Shown piece by piece: positions 22,330 to 34,111 of a DNA stretch of 64,000 nucleotides. Both the position numbers and the translations under genes were made by a program. Position 1 is the first letter of the stretch. Every line of letters starts with the position of its first letter. The notes below the pieces were generated by a model. That model ran no database searches. It was not told the origin of the DNA and worked only from the letters and a program-made list of their open reading frames with translations. Source of the stretch: Spongilla lacustris (taxonomy: Eukaryota; Porifera; Demospongiae; Spongillida; Spongillidae); contig OX442416.1 in assembly GCA_949361645.1 (NCBI GenBank), positions 7,570,362-7,634,361 of the forward strand. The letters are read 5' to 3'.

Positions 22330-23960
22330 TTGCTAGCACCATGCAACCTCCTGAGAGGTGCAACAAAACAGGAGAATATAATAGGATCCTGCAACAGGGC
22401 GCTGGTAAAAACCTCAACGCTACCGGCAAGTAAGACACCTCTGCCTTTTGATTTAACTACGAATACTCTACTCAAGCCTACGGACTATGAGGGTGAGCAG
22501 ATGCAGTTGAAAAAGTGGTCAGGCAAGCATAGTGACTGGGTCTCAGGCAGAGCAGCCCCAGAAACTAAAACATTTCCTACAATGTCTGCATTTTTTGGCT
22601 CAAGATGACAGGAAAAGAGCTATGCATTTTTTGTAGCACTAAAATCCTCGGAACACAAGCACTTCGCGTCCCTGACAGCATTTTTTGCTGGCATGTATGA
22701 TGACAAGACCTTCTTGTCACCCTTGCAAGTAGATCCTTCACGGAAAAGGCGATAGATCTTGAATCAACCCCTGTCTATCGCCAGGGCTGCATTAATAACA
22801 TAGTACTCTGCCCGAAAGTAGCGGCACGCGCGCACCAGAGGCGGATCCAGGGGAAGGGGGGGGGGGGGGGGGGGGGGGGGCGCTGAGGGGGCTATAGGCC
22901 TATAGCCCCCCCCCTTTCCTTAGAACACGCCCCTTTTTTATTTTGTACCACGCCCCTTCAGGCTCCCGAAGTGCCTCGATCTTCGTACTTATGAAAACGA
23001 GTCAACGCGTGACGTACATGTACGAAAAGAAGTCCCAATTAATGACGATGAGATATTCATAGCTGAACGCCACAAAGCGGTGGATCCAATCACTAGCGCG
23101 AATCACGAATAATGACGAATTGCTGTCAACATCAATGAGAATGTAAAGTACCTTGAAGACACAGACCTGCTAAATTTTAGGTGTGATGCTGGGGACACTG
23201 TTTTAGCTGATCATGAGCGTTCATAGGCGGCCGGAGAGTGCGCCCAGGGGGCCTTAGCCCCCCCCCCTCCTCCCCAGGCTATGGCGCCCCCCACCTCCAA
23301 TCCCTAATCCACAACATGCGGAGCATAATTTAGCTTCTAGCGCTCGCTCGCATGCATTATTAGCAACAATCCAGAGTCAAACGGTTACGCGCGCATCAGA
23401 AGTATCGTAAGTCACGCCCCTTTTGGCGCCCCTCGTGTTTGCCCCTCCCCTCGATAGATGCTGGGGCTCGTTTAAGCAAATGGACTAAAATTGCAACTTA
23501 CCGTTCAAAGGTGTGAAAAAAAGTATCGAAACCAGGGATTCAATGCTCAAAATTTTTTCCGGGGGCAGAGTCCCCGGACCCCCTTCCTAGCCCCCCCCCC
23601 CCCCCCCTTTCAATATTCCTGGATCCGCCCTTGCGCACCTAGGAGGATTAATTAATGGTCCTTAAAGTAATTTTAGCATATCACATTCATAAATAGTCAT
23701 TTGGGCTCGCTAAATTCAGTGGTTCTGAATCACGGGGTAGCGAGTTCGAATCCTGCAAAGATTGGTGATTTTTCACCCGGGGAGTTTGTGGCAAAATAAG
23801 GGTTTGGGCCCGCCTCTTATCCTCTCATGGTGCAGGTTTGACAACTTGCTAGATTCCCACTTCGACAAATAATCATATTAGTCCGATTCTTATAATACAT
23901 CCGCAAAAGGCCTACTAATATTGATTACCAATACCGTTTTTTTTTTTGTTTTTTTTTAAT
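22330..23960 (+). repeat. Interspersed repeat family, copy B
   Basis: Counterpart of 600-1930, interrupted between about 22838 and 23633 by a G/C-run element. It carries only one of the two internal halves found in unit A. The tRNA-like box pair is at about 23708-23755. Confidence 0.6.
22838..23633. mobile_element. CAGAGGCGGATCCAGG-ended element with poly-G and poly-C ends
   Basis: The left end CAGAGGCGGATCCAGG runs into about 20 G, and the right end runs from poly-C through CCTGGATCCGCC. The two ends are inverted repeats, and unit A lacks the insertion near 1540. GCGCACC is found just outside both ends. Members of the same family occur at 31552-31780, 34070, 36960, 40041, 54845-54945 and 60486. 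No transposase frame. Confidence 0.65.
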
Positions 23961-24328
23961 GATATGCTTCTGCGATACCATACGCTGGGCTGATCTTTTT
24001 TTACTTGCGTTATAGGTATTTATTTAGATCTTTGGCTTCTCATTTTTTTAAAGATAGGCTACAGTTGTAATGTAAAGTAATGTTCAGCCCGCGGCGGTGA
24101 AAAGTTAACTACATATATATTATATTATAATTAATTATTTTTCTCTAAGTTAATACATACATAACCAGATCAATAAAACAAGAAAGAAATGCAAAAATAA
24201 ACATGCTATAATTTCTGTGTGTGCTCGATCAGACCACATCACCATTTCACCTCACAAACCTATGCAAAAAAAATAGGCTAGCAGATATCAAGATTTCAAA
24301 TGAGCTTTTCCCTGCCAGCTAGGCTTGC

Positions 24329-24510
24329 TATATATACATGTACGGCTGGCTATAGATATACATGTACGGCTAGCTATAGATATACATGTACGGCTAGCTA
24401 TAGATATACATGTACGGCTAGCTATAGATATACATGTACGGCTAGCTATAGATATACATGTACGGCTAGCTATAGATATACATGTACGGCTAGCTATAGA
24501 TATACATGTA
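24329..24510. repeat. 24-bp minisatellite, about eight units
   Basis: Near-perfect repeats of AGATATACATGTACGGCTAG plus CTAT. Unit A has only about one and a half units at 2277-2310, so the array expanded after the segmental duplication. The repetitive open frames over it are artefacts of the 24-bp period. Confidence 0.9.
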
Positions 24511-25413
24511 AGTATGATTATATATATGTATGCTTCGTAAATGCTCTGTGTAGGAGACCGTCAGCTGATCATGAAACAACAAACAGTTTGTATTAGTGTT
24601 TTGTTTTGAAAGACGATTATTAATTGTACATGTACATGAACATGTACGAACGCGTGTAACCAATATACATTTTCAGCCGTTTCTGGAGGGCCAAAAGTGG
24701 TCAGGCCATGGCCCTAATACCTGTCCAGTACCAAGGTTTCACGGTCAAGCATGGATGTCATGCAGACGTACAGCTCTTTTTAAAAGGCTCATGATACATC
24801 CCTGCACCTTGCGCAAATGGCATAATAGGCTTAATGCAATTACTTGTCCAAACCTGCATGAATAAAACATTTTTTAATCTTCTTAAGATGAATGAAGAAC
24901 TTGACCAAATATGCTGTTTCCTTAGTCTAGGCAATACCATTGAATTTTGATCTCGGTAGAATTTGGACAATAGAGCTCGGACATGTACCTGCGGGCCTGG
25001 GCCGAGCTGTGGCATGTAACATTGCTTAGACGTGTTGCTAATAAGGTTCACATATAGACATTCCACTTAACTCACTTTGCTTGTTGTTCCAAATATCTTT
25101 GGTTGTGAACTTAAATTTGGTGCTATGTTGAAATGTTGCATACGTACCTCTTATTTACATGTGTGGTGCTACCCAACTGCTTGACGTTTTATTTGTAGCA
25201 GGACACTGACTATTGCATGGTTGAGCATGCACTAGCCGGTCCACAGATTAATGTAATTAACCCTCAGGCTGATTCCATCAATAAGGGTTTAATTATAAGC
25301 ACAAACAAGTACATATGTATATAACCAAATGGTTTTTGAAATTTTTTACATCTATCCTATCCTTCTACACAAAATCATATGCACACATATAAATATTCCC
25401 TAAGTAGCTGCCC

Positions 25414-28400
25414 TTAATTGGGAAGCTCAGGAGCACACAGCTCTGGTGGAAAGGAGACGTAGGACCGGCCTTCATTGACTAGCACCTTCATGGCTGTGCC
25501 TGAGGGGCTGTCCCTCAGTATCTGGAGCACACATTCAGCCACATCGCTTGGGCTGAACAAGCAAACAGTAGAGGTGATTGTCATACAATCATACTATTGA
25601 GCTCAGCTCAGCAACACTTTGTCTATAACAGCATCAGCTAAGGGACCAAATCCTCGTATCAATGGTGTGTCGACTGCATCGGGACAGATGCAGTTGACAA
25701 AAATTCCATCAGAGACTGATAAATCCTGCAGAGCAGTACAAAAAAATATCACTTGGCACAGGATCCGAGCATTCAATCCAACCTTTAGACTCCTGGTAAA
25801 GTGGATCACTCCTGCCTTAGTAGCACAATAGGTTGGTATTATTCCAAAAGGGATCAAACCTGTATAAGAAATGTTTTATTGGGTTGTTTCACATGTTAAA
25901 TGCAAAGTTATTTCTGAGCTTTAAGATAAATTTTGTGTGACATTTTAAAACCAAATTCAATCATCAGCCAACTGCCTGGTTCATATATCCATGTCATTCA
26001 TGTATGGATATACATGTGGTTGTACATGTATTAGATTTCCACTCAGTGTGATATTAATAATCTCTTTCCAGAGACCAATTCTAAGTGTTTAATCATAATG
26101 ATACAGACCATCTTAAGTTAAATGAAAGCTTTTCAGTGATTTGAATGCAGCCAGACTGGGTGGAATTCCTTGCTGATTTCAGCTGCTCTGCCAGTACAAC
26201 CACTTTACCAGCCCACATTACTGCCATACATGCAGTTAGGCACAATTAATATTTTATCTGAAGCAGTAATTATGAGATTGTGTTATCTTTACATGAAACG
26301 GTGAACATGTATAACAAATACAATCCAATGACTTTTTTTCCCATTTTTACGACATTCCAGACATTCGGGGCATAATGCAAATAATTTAATAATCATATTA
26401 AGTGAAAACTGATAATAGAATGATTCAGAGAAACTCTCTTTAGTCATTTAATGTGTGGGGGAGGAGGATGAGTTAGAAATGCTAGAATTGGGATAAGATC
26501 AAAAATATTACATAGAGTTCATCATGTGTTGATATTGTGGTTTAAGGCTAGTGCCTTTCAATAATGAACTATGGCATGTTTACTTGTAAAGTACATTGCA
26601 TACAGTGTAGCCACTACTAGTATTGTACATTTTTAAAATAAACCATGAAATTGACATTATTACATACAAATTAAATGTTGGGTCTTTCGCATTACCACAA
26701 ATAAGTAGGTATCATTACAAAATAGTACATATAATATACAAAATAGTATTTATATATATATACATGTACAGTACCTGTAATTGATGCCATATTCACTATA
26801 TGTCCTCCATTTCCTCCTGATTTCTTGGACATGAATTCTATTCCAATGTTTGTTCCCTCAATCAATGCGATCTATTAAAAAAACATAAAATATTATTATA
26901 TTGTTACGAATTTTCATGCAGCCTGAATATGATGGAGCTATCATAAGACATGTATTAGTAGTTTGTGTAGTTGCAATATAAAATGGTGATAAATAATTCT
27001 GATACATGCAAGGAAGCTATAGTGTAATAGTCAAGATTGGTGAGCTGTTGCAATGTACAAACCCTAGACCATTTTTTCAATCAGGCAGCTGGCTAGCAAA
27101 TCTCAGGATAGTACATTATAATTGGTCATGGCTAACCATACCATAATATGCAATCCTGATTCGAAATAATTGTTCTGCAATTTTATGTGCAGAAATCAGT
27201 CTAAATGAAAAAAGTATGTTTCTTCAAGCATGCATGCCTAGCAGTGAGACATTCAACCACAATAGCATGATAGTCTCATAACCCACTCGACTCAATGTGG
27301 TTTATTGTCCTATAAGACGAACCAAAGTTTACCAGTTCTCTCTGATCATCCAGTTGTGGATTTGCTTTTTTACATGAAAAAGTCAATACTAATAGAACTG
27401 CCATGGTTTACGTTGAACAACACCATACCGTGTACAAGCAATACGTTCTCAGACACTTTCAATGGATGTTTATAGTGCGTAAGGTTTTCCAGAAATTAAA
27501 CTATATCCTTCTTACAAAGATGCGGAGTTAAACTTAGGAGGAGTTCATGCGCAATTTCATGTGCATGCTACATTCAAATATCACCTTTTAATTATTACAT
27601 TGGTACAATTTATTCAATTAACCTATTAGTATTAATAAGATGCAAGAGAATGTTGCATAAAGTTATCACTGACCAGATTAATTTCAATATTCTTTCTCCA
27701 GCTAGTCTCATTACACACTCCAGCATTGTTGCAAATGATGTCCACCTTACCAAACAAATCCACAGTTTGACGAAATGCACTCCTCTGAAACAGTTAAGGG
27801 AAGATGCTTTGATGAACCGAGCAACTAGAGTAAAAACTTCCCCCAAAATTGCTTTCTAACTGTATTATCAAACAAGCTGTCAAAAATTCACATAAATATT
27901 ATCACTTCTGTAAACAGGATTACAGTATTTGTGGAGGATATGTGAGACATTTTAAGATAATGCCATAATCCTTGTTTGTGATGTTTAATACATACATATG
28001 TGGTTGTTGTTATTGTGTATGTGCACACACAACTTTATTTACTATCCTAATCTGATTCCAGCAACGTATTAATAGCTAGTGTAGCCTTAGTTCAATAAGT
28101 AGTTCAATGTGCAGCACAGCTTGTAGTGTCATAAACGCTCTGCTGTAGTGACATGGGGGAATGGAAATAAATTTATAACAAAAATTAAAAAAAAACATAA
28201 AGCAAATGATGCAACTTAAACCACCTCTCACACAACACTTCAAGTGATATTGATCAGCCTGAATTGTATAGGGTGTTCCACAATCAACTTTGATGTTGAT
28301 GCTATCATGCTGCCACTGCAACTCTAATGGCACTTGAAGCATCAGTGTTTTGCCTTAAATCAGGCAAGCAGAGCTCCTTTTTTAAACCTGGGCACCTAGG

Positions 28401-31400
28401 CCGTTGTGGAAGTCATAGTGCCACATCGTTGTCCGTAGCTGTGCTGACATCTCCCACTTCTACACCTGCTATTTCCTCTACCAACATCACACAACCTCCC
28501 AATGACCTTTCTATCGAATTACATTCAACCACAACCAGTATTTCTGTACAGCCTCAACCTGCAAAGTCTATCACACCTCTGCCTTCTTTCATACCTTCAG
28601 CTGCCCCTTCTTTCACATGGGGTGACCTAGACTCTTAACTTATTTTTAAAGCCTAAAAAGAGGTAGTATTTTGGCGAAAGAATATCTTCTCGTACCTTAT
28701 TGGAAATGTGTGAAAGCCTTTGTCAGTGAATTAGCCAGGCTCTTTCATGTTTTTGCTGCTGATTCAGCATTAGAATAAATTGCACTGAAAGCTATCACAG
28801 TCAGATCAGTCCTTCTACAAAATCCGTCTCGCATATCTAAGCCACGTGATCATATTGAGTGCCTAGGGCGATGTCTCAAGAGTTGGAAGGATGGTGATAT
28901 TGATACATTATTGCATGAAGGCAAGACAATTCAACAATGTGCATGTACCCCAACATTTCACAATGCCAACAGCAACCCAATAAGGATTGGTAAAGTAGCG
29001 CGACGAATTGTGGCCAAAGCAGTACTAACAGGTCTGGGTACTGACATTCAGAAAGCGGCTAGTTCCCTTCAAATGTGTGCTGGCCAAATATCAGGTTTCG
29101 AGGGAGCTGTACATGCAGTAACGACTCTTTTAACTCAGAGAGTTGTCAAGCAGCCCTCCTAATTGATGACACTAATAATTTCAACTGCCTGAATCGTGAG
29201 GTCTTCCTCCATAACATAAAAAATCTTTGCCCATCTTTTTTAATCAACATACAGTACCAGTCAGATAAATGTTTCTGACCATAGAGTACTTTTTCTACGG
29301 TGATACGCTAAGCAGTACGACATTATTGTGCTACGGAGTACGGTAGCGGAATATAGCGCACAGCGCAATACATTGTGTACGTCTCTACGCTGACTACGCG
29401 TGCCAGCGTTGCCATGATTACATGGCGCAAAATGTACGTCATTCTTTCAAAGCTGCTGGTACTTGTGTTCGCGCGACAAGGCGGCCAAATTCTACTACCC
29501 GAACTACGCGCTCAATGTTTACCAGTGTTGCCGCGAAATAACCTTCATCTTTAATCGTCTATATCGCGATATATCGCGATATGAGCGATATAAATATCGC
29601 GATATATTAAATTATTCATGATCAATTATCGCTTGGTTATTGAAGAATAGTTATTGTTACCACGAAGGATATGTACGTGTAATTACGCTAAATGTACTTG
29701 CTACCCGGCAATATCATGAGCGTTGATCGCAAAGTCTTCAAAACTGCCGTATCGGAGACTTTGGATGGCACAAAAAACTCAATGGTTTTTTGCTACAAGA
29801 TAGCTTGCGCAATGTTTCCAAGCAGCCTGTCAGCAGAAATCAATTTCAGAAAATATGATCCATTGTTGTGGTGGAGGAATCATTAGCCATATGTCCCTAC
29901 CATAGCTAAACCAGCAAGCAAGTACTTGTATGCATTTTTGCTTAGGTATTTCCTTAGAAGAAAAGGTTGCGCCCGTAGGGGCGTGGCATCTTGCATGAAA
30001 GGCTGCATTTGCAAATGTATATTTCTAAGGCAAAATTCAAACTGGTTTAACTGTAATAGTAAACTATTTTCATTGTAATACCTAAATGTATGCTTATTCT
30101 CTGCTCGTTTCTAAATTTTATTTCTGTATATCTTTGCTTACGTTTATTTCGCGATATGACTAAAGATTAATCGCGATATATCGCCTTTCGCGATATAAAC
30201 ATTTAATCGCGATATATCGCCTTTCGCGATATAAACATTTAATCGCGATATATCGCCTTTCGCGATATATCGCGGCAACAACTGATGTTTACGCGTACTT
30301 CACTACTCCGAACGCGTAACTACGGTCTAACGTTACAATTCTACGCCACGATAATTAAACTACTCGGAACGTAGGAAATCTTTTTTCTGACTGGTACTAT
30401 ATATTGTAGTCCAACTGAAGTGATTGCCGATGGGTCAGCAATTCTCTCACAGGAAGGCACCACTCAGGAAGATCCCCCAATGTACATGTATGCCCTTGGC
30501 ATTGTACCACTATTACAGCCCTCATCCGTTGATGTGAACTAAGTTAGGTATATTGATGCTGCTGCTGCAACTGGTACAGTACTCAACCTGAAAGAGTAGT
30601 GGGAATATACATCAACAATCTTGGTCCCTCTACTACACTAATGCAAAAAAACTCCTGGCTTTTTGTAAAAGATACTTCTGCAACTTCAGCATTCCTTAGC
30701 ACTATCCTGAATATCCCGACTATTGGTGCTTCTCTGGGAATGCAAACATTTGTCACTCAATATGTTATGGACAAAGTTGACAATTGGGTAAACAACTTGC
30801 TTGCATTATCCAACATTGCTACTACCCTTGGACCAACCCCTTAATGGTACCAAGTTCATTCCATGTCTTACTGGCAGGGCACCACCTAATGACTTAGAAC
30901 ACAACCTACTCTCACTCCCTCCTAGATTGGATGGTCTCAGCAACTCCAACCCAACTACTACTTCTAATAGCCTCACAATCAGTGTGCAAGCCTCTTTATG
31001 ACTTCATCCTGTTGCATCATTCAAACTACTCTACTGAGGCAAGTTTTGAAACCAAAAAGGAAGTTCATAGCTCAAAACGAGAGCACAGTCAGGGCAGTGC
31101 TTCCAATCTCCTTCCCAGCTAGCGTAGACTCCACTCAATGGTCAGTGGACCTGGCCTAGGAAAAAGGAGCATCTAACTGGTTAACAATGCCACATATTGA
31201 TGAGAATGGCTTCACTTTACATAAAAGTACATTTCGTGATGCTATCCTCTTTGGTACAGCTAGCTACCATCTAACCTTCCCTCCACCTGCACTTGTGGAA
31301 AGTCCTTTACAGTAGAACATGCTCTCTCTTGACCTTTGGGTGGCTTTCCATCTATTCACTCCAACGAGATTTGCAGTCTCACAGCTAATCTCATGACAGA

Positions 31401-34076
31401 AGTATGTCACAATGTGTCCTTCGAACCAACCCTCCCACCGGAGAGACATTTAGATGGTGCTTGGTCAGGCATTGCAGCGGATAGTTTTTGGGGTGGTCAA
31501 TTTGAACAGGCATTTTTTGATATCAGAGTTATCAACCCTTATGCCCCTTCTCATAGGCGGATCCAGGGGGGGTGCCTAGGGTGCCTGTGCACCACCCTCC
31601 AAGGTCCAGTAGTAATTACTGTTTTCAGAATCTAAATTGTCTGTTTGTGAATCCAACTTATATTACTCAAAAGAGGCTGTATACATGTATGAGCAGTTAA
31701 TGCGCTTGTAATTTACCGTGCCCCTCCCTTCATTAATATTCATGTGCACCACCCAGCCAAAAATCCTAGATCCGCCTATGCCTTCTTACCACAACATGAA
31801 AACAGAATACGAGCTTCAAATCGGTGAGGTCGAGCAGGTACATACACTCCAATTGTCCTGGATGCATGGGCAGCATGGCCACTACTACCTACAAACGTTT
31901 GGCATCACTTCTAGCTGACAAATGGGGCACATTGTATAGTCAGACAATGGGGTGGCTTTGCTGCTGTCTATTGTTTTCAATTTTGCGATCATCCATACAG
32001 TGCATCAGAGGAGCACGATCAAGTCACGGATATGCAATACACCTCCCTGAACTGACAGCGTTTCTATGATACATCGATCTGTCCGTATGAACACTTTGAA
32101 CTTTCTTACAGTTACATGTTTTTCTGTTACTTTTCCAAAAAAAAGAATATTTGTTAATAAATTAACCACCAACCGTAAATTAAATGCTAAGTGTTGCTAA
32201 ATGCTATTATAATGTGGGCTGAAATGCTTTGTGTAAGCAAACATTTATTATTAATTCAAAGAAATCAAAATGAACTACAATAAATTAATAATTTCCGACA
32301 ACATAACTTTTTTTAAAGCATGCAATTTTATACTACAATTAAGATAGTTTTTTTTTTCATTAGCTTCTTTTAAAAAGTTATACATAGAATACATACATAG
32401 AATAATTTATTAATTACTTAATATGCGTCACTGTCCTCAAAAACAAGGCAATCTTTACTATAGCAAAGGTGAGCGGCTAGCCGGCTACAGCGAGGCATTG
32501 AAGTAGATACAAAAAGAATTTAATAATAGCTAAAGCAGGATAAATGAACATACACAATCATTTAAAATGTATACTGAAGACATTATAATATACACAAATG
32601 TGAAAACTCCGCCTTTCAGTAACTAATTCCATACAACCTTTTCCACATGCGAAGCACTCCATAGTCTATACCTCGATCCAGAGATTATATACATACATGG
32701 GACAGTTTCCGAGAAAATTTCCTATGTTTTATGGGCTTTGGGTTGTATTGTCCCTCTCGTAGTGGAGGCATGTGGAGGCTGGGGAATCATTGCAAAAGAA
32801 ACATTTTCAAGAATTGCTAGGCGTTTGGCCATCCACTCCCACTCATCCAATACTGAAATGCTAAATGCAATTTATTGTCGCCTCGGCACTGTTTTGATGA
32901 GGCAAAATGCCCGAGCCCTCCTGGCTCGATCGGCATCATTTTCGTGACTCAGTTGTATGTATATAGTTTAGATTTTTGTGCTACAATGTATGGGGAGTTT
33001 AATAACGTTATAATGTGTTTGAATGTTTGAATCGCTATATCGTCTGAACGGTATAGGCTATCGACTTCCTATTTTCATGACTACATATTGCACCATTGCT
33101 ATATGGTAAAATACATTTTGGTGTCTTGCACTTGCTCCGTGCCAGCATTGCAACGTTCGATACCCCATCAGGATCAAACCCAACATAACTTTCTGTAGGC
33201 CTGGAGTAATCAAATCGCTTCAAATTCGGTTTATACTTTATAGGTAGAGAGGTCCTATATCTATCGATTTGTTCTGTTCGTTAATTTTTGTGCCATCCGT
33301 TACGGGGATATAGTTGAGCAAACTACGTACCATTTTCCCGCTCGATTCGCGCCGATGATTTGGGCCGCTCAAAGTATGGGAGGCGGTGATTGTATCATTG
33401 CCGCGTATCGAGCAGGAAAAATTGCACGTCGTTTGTTCAACTGTATTTCCGTAACGGATGCTAGAAAAATTAACGAACAGAACAATTTGATAGGTATAGG
33501 ACCTCGCTACCTACAATTTGAAGCGATTTGATTACTCCTACAGAAAGTTATGTTGGGTTTGAACCTGGTTGGGTATCGAACGTTGCAATGATGGTACTGA
33601 GCAAGTGCAAGACACAAAAATGTATTTTACTCTAGAGCAATGGTGTAATATGAAGTGTTCAAAATAGGAAGTCGATGGCCTTTACCGTTCGAAAGATACA
33701 GCAATTCAAATGTTATAACACGATTATTTTATAATGTTATAAAACATGGGAAGATCGAATAAAATTTAGGCAGAAAGTCTGGGGACTATTACTACTGCAA
33801 TATGAATATATTAACACGTATAAACCATTATGCCACCTTCTAATATTGATTGCATTCCACGAGAACAAATAGTCAGCGTGGTTTTTATCAGATTGATACA
33901 CTGTAGTACAGCCATCAGTCGGGTCCCCAGACTAGCTTTGTTCAAGTCGAGAGACCATTTCGTACTAGACTCATTCCCTGACCCATTTTCTCCTCCACAG
34001 ATTTTTCTGGGTGAGTATAACTTGGCATTAATGGCTGTATAATTTACCCACCAATTGCCCCTCAGTCAGTGGCGTA

Positions 34077-34111
<35 letters not shown>

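Larger units (their letters stand above)
28321..32075 (+). pseudogene. Degenerate non-LTR retrotransposon (unit B), interrupted by two insertions
   Basis: Broken frames in order: N-terminal region (28327-28638) ending [23 protein letters not shown] near 28700; GKTIQQ and [13 protein letters not shown] (28911-29060); [15 protein letters not shown]; a reverse-transcriptase core with [19 protein letters not shown] and YALGIVPLL near 30460; [32 protein letters not shown] (31336-31420); DSFWGG and [31 protein letters not shown] to LPELTAF (31824-32069). It is orthologous to the unit A copy and in the opposite orientation to most of it. It is disrupted by a 1.15-kb TIR element (29253-30398) and a 229-bp MITE (31552-31780). 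Confidence 0.75.

Noticed and set aside
24300..24596. Repeat protein RYTCTASY
   Set aside because: Product of the 24-bp minisatellite; not present in the paralogous unit.
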